Assembly: GCA_022841915.1 (NCBI GenBank)
Contig: JALHQN010000002.1
Coordinates: 62,001 to 126,000, forward strand
Direction of reading: 5' to 3'
Source: Burkholderiales bacterium
Lineage (GTDB): Bacteria > Pseudomonadota > Gammaproteobacteria > Burkholderiales > WYBJ01
Length of the DNA stretch: 64,000 nt
Shown here: positions 8,798-18,400 of the stretch, one piece after another
How positions within the stretch are numbered: position 1 is the first letter of the stretch
How the letters are laid out: every line of letters starts with the position of its first letter
Program-made: the position numbers and the translations under genes
Notes under the pieces: model-generated
Told to the model about the DNA's origin: nothing
The model's database searches: none
The model's input: only the letters and a program-made list of their open reading frames with translations

Positions 8798-9910
8798 ATG
8801 CTGCAAAGGCAACTCAAACCCGTCCGGATCGCCGACAGCGACAAAACCCTGTCCAAGGCCCAGCAGACGTTCAACCGTCAGATCCGACAGATCGACAAGC
8901 TGCGCGATCAGCTCGCCGAGTGGGAAACGACGACGACCACCTACCAGCAGAAGTACGCCCGCGAACTGCTGCCGCTGCTGAGCGCATCGACCGAGCTGCA
9001 AACCCAGCTCGTACATGCCTTGCATCGGAGCCGCGACGAGAAAGGCCTCGGCAGGGCCGAGCGCAGCAAGATCGGCGAACTGATCCTCGATCTGGCCGAA
9101 GACATCCTCTCCGAGCGCGATGACGCAGCCATCAAGGCGATCTACAACGTCTACAGCGATGTCGACTACGACAGCATGGAAGCCGCCGAGCGGGAGAACG
9201 TGAAGACCTTCCTCGAAGACATGTTCGATCTCGACTTGGGCGAAGACGACTTCGAGAGCACCGACGAGGTCTTTCAGCGCGCCAAGGCGCAGTTCCGGGA
9301 AAAGCAGTCGCAAGACGAAGCCGGACACCTGGGCGAGAAGAGCCCCCGCACGCAGCGCAAGAAAACCGCACGCCAGCTCCAGAAAGAGGCTCGGGCGGAG
9401 GCCGACGCGCAGCGAATGAGCCAGACGATACGCGAGATCTATCGCAAACTCGCGAGCGCCCTGCACCCCGACCGGGAAACCGACCCGCAGGAGCGAGAGC
9501 GCAAGACGGCGCTGATGCAGCGAATCAACCTGGCTTACGCGAAGAACAATCTGCTGCAGCTACTCGAACTGCAGCTGGAGCTCGAGCACATCGGCGAGAC
9601 GATGATCACCAGTCTCGACGACGAGAAGCTGCGGCACTACAACGCCATCCTGAAGGAACAGATCCGCGAGCTCAAACAAGAGCTGGCCCATGTGCATTCG
9701 GCGTTCTGCGCGCGCTTCGGCGTCGATCCCTTCACAGGCACCAAGCCTCAGACCTTGCTGCGCAGCCTCGATCGGGAGATCTTTTCCGCGCAGCAAGACA
9801 ATCGCGAGCTCGAACAGGATCTGCAGCTGTTGGCGCAACCCAAGGGCGCCAAAGCGTGGCTGAAGTTGCTGCACAGGCGTGCCCGCGAAGGTCACCCGTT
9901 TCCGTTCTGA
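8798..9910 (+). CDS. J-domain-containing protein
   Basis: This 370-residue cytoplasmic protein is rich in charged helices and coiled coil. Residues 210-262 form a J-domain-like segment with the HPD tripeptide at 223-225, followed by QRINLAYAKNNLLQLLELQ, so it probably stimulates a DnaK-type Hsp70 partner. The J domain is internal rather than N-terminal. Residues 20-110 and 265-345 look like coiled coils. An acidic region spans 145-160 and a basic stretch 180-200. The ATG at 8798 starts the conserved-looking part; an upstream in-frame ATG at 8648 would add about 50 Arg-rich residues that look non-coding. Confidence 0.8.
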   Translation: MLQRQLKPVRIADSDKTLSKAQQTFNRQIRQIDKLRDQLAEWETTTTTYQQKYARELLPLLSASTELQTQLVHALHRSRDEKGLGRAERSKIGELILDLAEDILSERDDAAIKAIYNVYSDVDYDSMEAAERENVKTFLEDMFDLDLGEDDFESTDEVFQRAKAQFREKQSQDEAGHLGEKSPRTQRKKTARQLQKEARAEADAQRMSQTIREIYRKLASALHPDRETDPQERERKTALMQRINLAYAKNNLLQLLELQLELEHIGETMITSLDDEKLRHYNAILKEQIRELKQELAHVHSAFCARFGVDPFTGTKPQTLLRSLDREIFSAQQDNRELEQDLQLLAQPKGAKAWLKLLHRRAREGHPFPF

Positions 9911-9954
9911 CCCCGCCGGTGCGCGCGCCGCGCTTTTGCGGGACGGGATAGCCG

Positions 9955-10899
9955 CTACTTCTTGGCCGGGGCGAACAATCTGCCCTGCCTCGTCGCCTCG
10001 CGGAAACTCGACCACGCGTAGTCGAGATTGCCGGTGGCGCCCAAGCTGAACGCGGAAGACGTGATCGCGCTCACGAAGGTGATCTGGATCTCCTGCGTGA
10101 CGGGCGAATCGCCCAGCAGTTGGGAGTCGGCCTCGAGCGGGAACTGTGCGTCTTCGTGCTGGGCGTCGGTGATCGAGATCTCGGCCACGTTGCGCGGGAT
10201 GTGCCGGTAGAAGGCGGGTCGGTTGCGCGTGGTGTTCACCCGCGAATCGGACGCGAGCACCATGACGGGCGTGCGCACCTTGCGCAGATGCCCGGCCAAG
10301 CCACGGATGGCATCGGCCGGATCGAGCAGAATGCCCCCTGCGACCGGCGCCCCGCCCGCCAGGGCCACGACCACCGACGTCGCGCCGAAGGAGTGTCCCG
10401 CCAGAATTATTTTCGTGATGTCGACGCGGTTCTCGAGCACACCGGGATTGGTGCGGATGTGCCGCACCAGACGGAGCAAGGCGTTGCCGTTGCCGACCCA
10501 AGGCCCTCGATTGCGCAGTTGCACGGTCATGCTGTGGATGCCCCAGCTCGCCAGATGAAACGCCTGGTAGGCGTGATCGGCCTTAGAGTTGCCGTAGCCG
10601 TGCAGCAAGATGACCAGCGGTGCCCGTTCTGCGGGCCCGGACAAGAACAGGTCGGCCTTGATGCGCTCCTTGGGGGACACCTGCAGTTCCACGTCCTGCT
10701 TCATGACGACCTCGAACGGCCCGCGCACTCGGAAGGCGTCCAGGTTCGGCGCGCCCCCGAGCAGATCCTGCTGCAGCCGCGCAGGGTTGGCAGGCGCGAG
10801 GGTGGTGACACCGGTCTCGGGGAGGTTCGCGTATCCGATGCCAGGCAGGAGCAGCCCGCAAAGGAGAATCGATCTGACCACCAATAGAACAATCCGCAT
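9955..10899 (-). CDS. secreted alpha/beta hydrolase (dienelactone hydrolase-like fold)
   Basis: This is a 314-residue serine hydrolase with a signal peptide (residues 1-24). The oxyanion-loop motif HGYGNS is at 100-105 and the nucleophile elbow GHSFG puts the serine at S170. Later candidates for the rest of the triad are the Asp in VLASDSRV and the His in DAQHEDAQFP. It should act on an ester or amide outside the cytoplasm. It is convergent with the J-domain gene. The start at 10899 has only a weak AAGGCG site, but the signal peptide supports it. Confidence 0.82.
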   Translation of the reverse strand: MRIVLLVVRSILLCGLLLPGIGYANLPETGVTTLAPANPARLQQDLLGGAPNLDAFRVRGPFEVVMKQDVELQVSPKERIKADLFLSGPAERAPLVILLHGYGNSKADHAYQAFHLASWGIHSMTVQLRNRGPWVGNGNALLRLVRHIRTNPGVLENRVDITKIILAGHSFGATSVVVALAGGAPVAGGILLDPADAIRGLAGHLRKVRTPVMVLASDSRVNTTRNRPAFYRHIPRNVAEISITDAQHEDAQFPLEADSQLLGDSPVTQEIQITFVSAITSSAFSLGATGNLDYAWSSFREATRQGRLFAPAKK

Positions 10900-11271
10900 G
10901 CTTGCGCCTTGTGTTTTAGGGTGCTCTCGCGCCAGCCCGAGTCTGCGACTCAAGATCGCGACGCGCTGCGAGCCTAGCGGCCGACAGCCTTTGCGGCAAC
11001 TGTCTTGTACGTGCTGACCTGTACACGCTCGATCGGCGACTTGCCGGACAAACCGCCCCGGCCGACGAAGTCGTGTCCCCGCGGGGACTCCTTGCACAAA
11101 ACCGGCCTGATCAGCCGCGCCGAACGGGATCGTGGATCCTCGTCGCATCACTGCGCGGCAAGGCTGCTTTCGCCACCGGCGCGGCTGCGCGCTGACGCAC
11201 CGACGCGCTACACTTCGAGTCCGCCCTCCCCGGCTCGCGCCGCTCACGCACTGCCCCGACGACCTACCACC
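10900..11271. other. divergent intergenic region upstream of the triple-QueD gene
   Basis: These 372 bp lie between the hydrolase start and the triple-domain QueD-like start. No riboswitch, RNA gene or strong hairpin was recognised by eye. A preQ1-type riboswitch would fit the downstream genes, but I see no clear aptamer. Confidence 0.4.
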
Positions 11272-12363
11272 ATGCCTCGAATCTTGACCACCGCCGCGGG
11301 CGCGTTCGAATCGGCTCGGCACGTCGACGTGCTGGATGCTTCGCATCGGTGTCGACGCACGCACGGCCACAGCTTTCGCGCCTCGGTGCATGCCGCTCTG
11401 CCCGGCGGCTGGTCGTCCTTTCGTGGCGGCGAGGTCGCGCAGTTGCGCGAGCACATGACGCAGGCGCTCGCGCCGCTCGACTATCGCGACCTCAACACGA
11501 TCATCGGGCAGCCGACCGACGAGAACATCGCGCGCTGGGTGCGCGAGCGCCTCGGCGCGGAGAACATCGAGCGGCTCGCCGTGCAGAGCACAGCGGATCA
11601 GGGCGTCGATCTCGACCGGCACGGCATGGCGCATGTCTGGCGCCGTTATCGATTCCAGTCCGCGCACCGGCTGCCCCATGTGCCGGCGGGACACAAGTGC
11701 GGGCGCATGCACGGACACGGCTTCGAGGCGATCGTGCACGCCAATCAGGATCTCGGCACGCGTGCGCTCAGCATCGACTACGATCGTCTCGATGCCTTGT
11801 GGGCCCCCCTGCATGCGCAGCTCGATCATCGCTGCCTGAACGACATTGCAGGGCTGTCGAACCCCACCAGCGAAATCATTGCCTCCTGGCTATGGGAGCA
11901 ACTGAAGCCGGTGCTGCCCGAACTCTCCTGGGTCACCGTGTATGAGACGGCCTCGTGCGGGGCCAACTTCGACGGCGAGCGCTATCGGATCTGGAAGGAC
12001 TTCACCCTCGACAGCGCCGTGCGCATCGCCCGCGCGCCCGAAGGTTCGCCGCTCGGGCGCGTGCATGGCCACACCTTCACGCTGCGCCTGCATCTGGGCG
12101 CACCGCTCGATGCGGTCATGGGCTGGACGCTCGACTTCGGCGACGTGAAGGCACTGTTCGATCCCTTGTTCAAAATGCTCGACCATCAACCGCTGCACGA
12201 ACTTCCGGGACTACGCGATGCCGACACGCAAAGCCTCTCCGAGTGGATCTTTCGCGCGGCCGCAGAGCGCCTGCCGCAGCTCATCCGCAGCGATCTCTAC
12301 GAAACCGAAGGCTGCGGTTCGATCGTCACGCAAGACATCGAAGTGCCGGCACTACCCCTTTAG
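11272..12363 (+). CDS. three-domain 6-carboxytetrahydropterin synthase (QueD/PTPS) fusion
   Basis: This 363-residue protein consists of three consecutive PTPS/QueD folds; normal QueD is about 120 residues. Domain 1 (about 1-120) keeps zinc ligands H17, H31, H33 and a Cys at C27, but has D70-Y71 where the catalytic Asp-His is expected and Q104 for the pterin-binding Glu. Domain 2 (about 121-235) has everything: H132, C143, H147, H149, D185-H186, E225. Domain 3 (about 236-363) keeps H265 and H267, D304-H305 and E344, but lacks the first zinc His and the Cys. queE starts 6 bp downstream, so the likely role is making 6-carboxytetrahydropterin for queuosine. A covalent pseudo-trimer is inferred. 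Confidence 0.85.
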   Translation: MPRILTTAAGAFESARHVDVLDASHRCRRTHGHSFRASVHAALPGGWSSFRGGEVAQLREHMTQALAPLDYRDLNTIIGQPTDENIARWVRERLGAENIERLAVQSTADQGVDLDRHGMAHVWRRYRFQSAHRLPHVPAGHKCGRMHGHGFEAIVHANQDLGTRALSIDYDRLDALWAPLHAQLDHRCLNDIAGLSNPTSEIIASWLWEQLKPVLPELSWVTVYETASCGANFDGERYRIWKDFTLDSAVRIARAPEGSPLGRVHGHTFTLRLHLGAPLDAVMGWTLDFGDVKALFDPLFKMLDHQPLHELPGLRDADTQSLSEWIFRAAAERLPQLIRSDLYETEGCGSIVTQDIEVPALPL

Positions 12364-12369
12364 GCCCTC

Positions 12370-13005
12370 ATGACGTACTCGGTGAAAGAGATTTTCTATA
12401 CCCTGCAAGGCGAAGGCCTCAACGCGGGGCGCCCGGCCGTGTTCTGCCGCTTCGCCGGCTGCAACCTCTGGTCCGGGCGCGAGGAAGATCGCGCGCAAGC
12501 CGTCTGTCGGTTCTGCGATACGGAGTTCGTCGGCACCGACGGCACCTTGGGCGGCAAGTTCGTGCACGCCACCGCGCTCGCCGAGCAGATCGCCGCGCAA
12601 TGGCCCTCGGCGAAGACCGCGCATCGCTTCGTCGTGCTCACCGGCGGCGAACCGCTGCTGCAAGTCGATGCGCCGCTGATCGATGCGTTGCATGCGCACG
12701 GCTTCGAGATCGCCGTCGAAACCAACGGGACGCTGCCTGCGCCCGCGGGCATCGACTGGATCTGCATGAGCCCCAAGGCAGGGGCGCCGATCGTGCAGAC
12801 TCGGGGGCACGAGCTGAAGCTGGTGTTTCCCCAGGCCGAGCTGATGCCGCCCGCCGTGGAGCATCTCCAGTTCCACCACTTCCTGCTGCAGCCCATGGAT
12901 GGCCCCGACCGGCTCGCGAACACCCGCGCTGCGCTCGAGTACTGTCAGGGGCATCCGCAGTGGCGGCTGTCCCTGCAAACCCACAAGATTCTGCAGATTC
13001 GCTGA
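12370..13005 (+). CDS. queE: 7-carboxy-7-deazaguanine synthase
   Basis: This 211-residue radical-SAM enzyme converts 6-carboxytetrahydropterin to 7-carboxy-7-deazaguanine, the second QueD-QueE step of queuosine synthesis. The [4Fe-4S] cysteines are C31, C46 and C49, that is CX14CX2C, the insertion form described for Burkholderia QueE. Other family marks are the N-terminal EIFYTLQGEG, the GGEPLLQ motif and ETNGTLPAP. It is almost certainly translated with the upstream triple QueD gene (6-bp gap). No queC or queF is in the window. Confidence 0.93.
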   Translation: MTYSVKEIFYTLQGEGLNAGRPAVFCRFAGCNLWSGREEDRAQAVCRFCDTEFVGTDGTLGGKFVHATALAEQIAAQWPSAKTAHRFVVLTGGEPLLQVDAPLIDALHAHGFEIAVETNGTLPAPAGIDWICMSPKAGAPIVQTRGHELKLVFPQAELMPPAVEHLQFHHFLLQPMDGPDRLANTRAALEYCQGHPQWRLSLQTHKILQIR

Positions 13006-13066
13006 GGCGAGCCTGCGCGCCATCCTCGCCCGCCAGAACACGCTCTCATCCACCCCGGAGGCCACC

Positions 13067-15388
13067 ATGAACACAGCCCACGCCGACCAAGACCTGCGAT
13101 TGATCGCCGACTCGGTGAGCGCATTCACGCGCGCCGATGCGGATCTCGCGCGCATGCGCCGATTGCGCGCGGCGCAGCCGGGCTACGACCGGGATGTCTG
13201 GCGCAAGCTCGCCGAGATGGGCTGGACGGGCCTGCTCGTTCCCGAGGCTCATGGCGGCGCAGGACTCGGCTTCTCGCACATGCGCGTGGTGGCCGAGGGG
13301 CTCGCCCGGGTGCTCGCACCGGAACCGCTGGCGCCCGTGGCCGTGCTGGCTGCACGGCTGGTATTGCACGGAACGAACGATGCGCTGAAGCAGGAACTGC
13401 TCTGCGCCATTGCCTCGGGTGAGCTCGTCGCCGCCGCCGCGCTGCAGGAATCTACCGACACGATCGGTGCCGCAACCATCGAGACGCGCGCGCAGGCTGC
13501 GGGCAGCGGCTACGTGCTCACCGGAACCAAGCGGTTCGTGGTGCCGGTCGGCGCCGACGGCTATCTCGTCTCGGCCCGGGACGGCACGCGCACCCTGTTG
13601 TGTTGGGTGCCCGCCGCCTCTCAGGGGCTAGGCACGGAAATCCGCACCCGCGCCGACGGGACAGCCTCCCAGACGCTGCGGCTCGAAAGCGTAGCCGTCG
13701 GCGCGGGCGCGATCATCGCATCGGGCGAAGCGGCGCAGGCGGCGATCGATCGCGCCATCGACGAGACCAACGTCATCGTCGCCGCGGAACTGCTCGGGGC
13801 GATGAGCCGCTCGCTCGACATCGCGCTCGACTACATGCGCACGCGCGTGCAGTTCGGGCGGCCGATCGGCAGCTTCCAGGGATTGCAGCACCGGACGGTC
13901 GATCTGTGGATGCAAAAGGAGCTCGCGATCGGCGCGGTGGACGACGCCGTGCGCACCCTGGATCGGTCCGATGATCCGAAAGCGCGCGCGCTCGCCGCGA
14001 GTCGGGCCAAGTCGCGCTGCGCGGATGCTGCGCTGCTCGTCACGCGCGAGGCGATCAAGCTGCACGGCGCCATCGGTTTTGCCGACGAGTGCGACGTCGG
14101 GCAGTACCTGCAGCGCTCTCTGGTCCTTTCGGCGTGGCTGGGCAACGGCGCGAGCCATCGGCGCCGCTACGCGCAGCTCTCCGACCCGCCCCCGAGCACG
14201 ACGCGCTCCACCCAAAAGGCCGCGCCCGAGAGCCCGCCGGACACCGACTGGAATGCGCTGTCCGACGAGGCCTTCCGGCAGGAGGTGCGCAGCTTCTTCG
14301 AGGCCCATTACCCGGAGCACCTGCGCTTCCTGCAGCGGCGCGCGCGCTGGGCGGAAATCAAGGACTGGACGCTGCTCATGTCGCGCAAGGGCTGGATCGC
14401 ACCGGCCTGGCCGCGCGAACACGGCGGCATGGGGCTCTCGCCGGCGAAGTTCATCATCTTCGTCGAAGAGCAGGAGCGCTGGGGCATCGCGCGCGCGCCC
14501 GACATGGGCGTGCTGATGCTCGGTCCGATCGTCATGCGCTACGGCACCGAGGCGCAGAAGCGCGAATACCTGCCCAAGATCATTTCCTGCGAACACGTGT
14601 GGTGCCAGGGCTACTCGGAGCCGAACGCCGGCTCCGACCTCGCGAGTCTGCGCACGACGGCTGTGCTCGACGGCGACCACTACGTCATCAACGGCTCGAA
14701 GATCTGGACCTCGCTCGCGCACGACGCCAACCACATGTTCCTGCTCGCGCGCACCGACCCGTCCGCGAAGCGCCAAGAAGGGATCAGCTTCTTCATCATC
14801 GATCTGAAGACGCCGGGCATCCGCATGCGCCCGATCCGCAACCTCGCCGGGCACGAAGAGTTCTGCGAAGAGTTCTTCGACAACGTGCGCATACCCAAGG
14901 CGAATCTGGTCGGTGAGCTCAACAAGGGCTGGACGGTGGCGAAAGCCCTGCTCGGCTTCGAGCGCCTGAACAACGGCAGCCCGCGGCGCGCGCAGTATCC
15001 GCTGCTCAAGCTGGCGGCGATCGCACGCTCGCAAGGCGTCTGGGACGATCCGGAGTTCCAATCGAAGTACACGAAGCTGCGGCTCGATGTCGTCGATCTC
15101 GGCTCGGCCTATCAACGCTTCGCCGACGTGGTGCGCGACGGCGGGACGCCCGGGCCGGAGGCGTCCTTCCTCAAGGTGTGGTCGGGGGAATCGCTGCAGC
15201 GGCTGGCCGAGTTGTCGATCGAAACCGCCGGTGAAGCAGGCGGACTGCTCGGCGACAGCGATTTCGCCGGCGAGACGGTGGACATCCTCGGCTCGTACTA
15301 CAACCTGTTCGGCGCCACGACCGCCTCGGGCACCAACGACATTCAGCGCAACATCATCTCGAAGCGCGTGCTCGCGCTGCCGGGCTGA
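13067..15388 (+). CDS. fused two-domain acyl-CoA dehydrogenase
   Basis: This is a 773-residue head-to-tail fusion of two acyl-CoA dehydrogenase units. The first spans about residues 1-375 and contains the C-terminal ACAD signatures RVQFGRPIGSFQGLQHR and KLHGAIGF. A linker rich in Pro and Ser (about 375-400) follows. The second unit (about 400-773) has the FAD-side signature YSEPNAGSDLASL and ends with SGTNDIQRNIISKRV. The usual catalytic Glu of IYEGT in simple ACADs is not at its place. Such fusions correspond to the two chains of heteromeric ACADs that handle bulky or branched acyl-CoAs. A GGAG site precedes the ATG. The substrate is unknown. Confidence 0.88.
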   Translation: MNTAHADQDLRLIADSVSAFTRADADLARMRRLRAAQPGYDRDVWRKLAEMGWTGLLVPEAHGGAGLGFSHMRVVAEGLARVLAPEPLAPVAVLAARLVLHGTNDALKQELLCAIASGELVAAAALQESTDTIGAATIETRAQAAGSGYVLTGTKRFVVPVGADGYLVSARDGTRTLLCWVPAASQGLGTEIRTRADGTASQTLRLESVAVGAGAIIASGEAAQAAIDRAIDETNVIVAAELLGAMSRSLDIALDYMRTRVQFGRPIGSFQGLQHRTVDLWMQKELAIGAVDDAVRTLDRSDDPKARALAASRAKSRCADAALLVTREAIKLHGAIGFADECDVGQYLQRSLVLSAWLGNGASHRRRYAQLSDPPPSTTRSTQKAAPESPPDTDWNALSDEAFRQEVRSFFEAHYPEHLRFLQRRARWAEIKDWTLLMSRKGWIAPAWPREHGGMGLSPAKFIIFVEEQERWGIARAPDMGVLMLGPIVMRYGTEAQKREYLPKIISCEHVWCQGYSEPNAGSDLASLRTTAVLDGDHYVINGSKIWTSLAHDANHMFLLARTDPSAKRQEGISFFIIDLKTPGIRMRPIRNLAGHEEFCEEFFDNVRIPKANLVGELNKGWTVAKALLGFERLNNGSPRRAQYPLLKLAAIARSQGVWDDPEFQSKYTKLRLDVVDLGSAYQRFADVVRDGGTPGPEASFLKVWSGESLQRLAELSIETAGEAGGLLGDSDFAGETVDILGSYYNLFGATTASGTNDIQRNIISKRVLALPG

Positions 15389-15449
15389 CCGTCCGCCGCA
15401 GGAGCACGTCCACGCGCGATCGGGCCCGAGCGCGCCGTGGGCCAGTGCG

Positions 15450-18400
15450 TCACGACGGATCCGTCCCCGTGCGCCGGATCGGCTGTGCGAGTTCGAGCGT
15501 CCGGTACGCCTCGATGGTGAGATTGCGCAGCTTCGACGCGCTCCCGCCTTCGTTATGCACCAAGCCTACCGTCGATACGAACGGCTCGATGACGGAGATC
15601 TTCTGCGGCGGCGCAACGATCAGCAGCTGCAGACCGAGCTGCTGAAACAGCCGCAGGCCATGTTGCACGGCTTCGTCCGAGCCGAGCAAGAAGCCTTCGT
15701 CGATCAGCACGAAGCGCAAGGAGCGCGATTTCTCCGCCCTCCCTTCGAGCCCGAACCGCTCGGCGAGACTGGCAACCAGTAGCGTGTAGGCGAGCTTCTC
15801 CTCCCGGGCGCCCGACTCGCCCCCGGCATCGGAGCGAGGCTGGCATGCCGATCCATCGGCGCGTGACTGCTCTCCGGCAGTGAAGAGGAACTCGTTGCGC
15901 ACGTCGCAGACTTTGGCGGCCCAGCGCCGATCCTGATCCAGACACCCGTCGCGCCCCCGCAAGCGATCGATGATCGCCTTGACCCGCAGGAACTTCGCCT
16001 CCGCCCCCTGTGCGTCCTCCGCGCCCGTCGACGCGCCTTGGGTGCAGGTGCGCAGCCCCGCCTGAAAGGCGGATATCTCGGGATCGGGGCTGGGCTGCAT
16101 TTCCAGTACGCTGCAATGATCCGGATCGTCGTCGAGCCGCGCCAGCGATTCATTGATGCGCGCGATGCGCTCGCGCAGCGTATCTCGCTCGCGGGCGAAC
16201 TGCGCCTCGAAGCTCCCGATCTCGTCGCTCGTGTAGACGTCGAGCAGCGTCTTGAAGCGCGCATCGAGGCGGGGGAGCGTTTCGCTCCTGAGCCGATCGA
16301 GCAGTTTGCGAAATCCGAAGGCCGCTTCGATGTTCGCATCGAATGCAGCCGTTTCGAGCCTGAACGGCGCCTTGAGCGCCATCGTCGCCTGGACGATCTT
16401 GTCGCGCAGGCACTTGAGCTTCCGATCCTCGCCATCGATGCGCTCTTGCAGGAAGGCGCGCGTTTCCTGCTCCTGGTCGTCGCAGTCCTCGATAGTCGGA
16501 TGCGCCTCGCCCAGTGCCTGTGTCCGCAATTGCTCCAAGCGCTCGCGCAGAACGTCGGGTGCGAGGAGGCTCGTTCGCGCCTGCGCTTGCTCGACCACGG
16601 CCTGGACGGCGTTGCGCATCTCGCCGGCATCGGCCTTGCGCTGCTGGATGCGCGAGCGCCTGTCCTTGGCCACATCGAACTCCTTCTCGGTCGCCGCCAG
16701 CGCCTGCGCAGCTTGCTGCAGTCGCTGATCGAGCTGCTGCAGGACGTCCGAGGCGCCCTCCAGCCGACGGCGTTCGTCGGCGAGCGCTTCGATCTCGGCG
16801 GCAACCGCCCCCCAGTCCAGATCCTCGAACTCGACGAACTCTTCCAACCGGATCAACGCATCGAGGCGCTCGGCGAGCAGCTTGCGCTGCTCCTGCACCG
16901 CGCCGATGCGATCACCGATCTCCTCCATGCGGCCTGCGAGCAGTTCGAGCTTGGCTTCGAGCGCGGCGATCTTGGCCGCATTGCGCCAGCCGAGCACATA
17001 GCGGCTGCGATCGTCGATGGGATAACGGTCGTCCTGCTCGTGGCGCCCGCTCGGATCCTTGATCCGACCGCTGCGCATGATGGCGCGAGCCTCGCGGAGA
17101 AACTGCGCCTGCGTGGCGCAGCAGGCAATGTCGAACCGCTGCCCCAGCTCGCGCACCATCCAGTCGTGGAACGGCGTGCCGGGTTGAATGGAGAGCTTGC
17201 GCACCAGGGAATCGCGATGCAGCTCCGGCAGCTCCCCGCTCTGCACCGCGCGCACGTGGAAGTACACCAGCCGGCGGCGCAGGTCGCCGCGATCGATCCA
17301 GGCGGCCACGGCCTCGCAATGGTCGTCAGGCACCAGCAAGGACAACGCGAAGCCACGCAGAAGGCGCTCGGCCGCCCCTTCCCAATCGCACTCCTCGTCG
17401 CGCACTTGCAGCAGCTCGCCGGCAAAGGGCATCTCCTGCTCCGCGATGCCCAGCGATTCGCACAGCGCGGCGCGAAGCTGGATCGCGGGGGCGTCGATGT
17501 TGCTGCGCCGACGCTTGAGACTGTCCAGTTCATTGCGCAGCGCGTCGTGCTCGGCCTTGCCCTGAAGAAAGGCGACCTGGTGCTCCGTCAGATCGTTCTC
17601 CAGCACCGCATCGTGATCTCGCGCCTCGTTGCGCCAGGCCTTCAAGCGCATCCGCTGGGCAATGAAGGCGGATTCGTCCCCGACGGGACGTTCGCCGAGG
17701 CGCTTCGCCAAGGCGCCGTAGCGCTCGGCCTTCAGCCGCCGGATGTTGCGCAGATCTTCGAGCTTGCGGACCTGCGCACCCAACCGCTCGATGCGATCGC
17801 CGCCGTTGTCGGCCATCGCGCGCTTGAGTTCGTCGACCTGCCGGCGACGATCGTCGCGGCGCGTCTCGAGCCGCTTGATCTGCGTGTTCAGATGCTCGAG
17901 CACGTTCTCGAACCGCCCGAGCCGATCGTCGATGAAACCGAGCTTGAGCCGCGCGAAGTGCCCCCGCAGGGCCTCGCGGCAATCGCGCAGCGCCTCGATC
18001 TCCCGACCGAGGTTCGCGTGATGCTCGGCGTCGTCGACCAGCGGCGTCAGCAAGGCCAATTGCTGCTTGGCCTCGAGCACGGCTACGTGGGCGCGATTCA
18101 GATCGTCGAAGTGCGCAACGAGCGCCTGGACACGCGGCGCCACGTCGAACGAATCGAGCATGTGATCGCGCATGAAGTCCGAGAGATCGCCGACCGACTG
18201 CACCGACATCGTCGGATGAAACAACGCCAGGGACTGCTCGTTCTCGATGCCGAACCGGCGGCGGATCCATGCGTCGTACTTGGGAAGGCTGTCCTCGACG
18301 TCGGCGCTCGCTGCCAGCAGCCGCTGGCGCATTGGGCCGATGTCGGTGCCGAACTGCATGAAGTGCTCGCCGATGGAAAGCTCGCATTCCGCCATGACGA

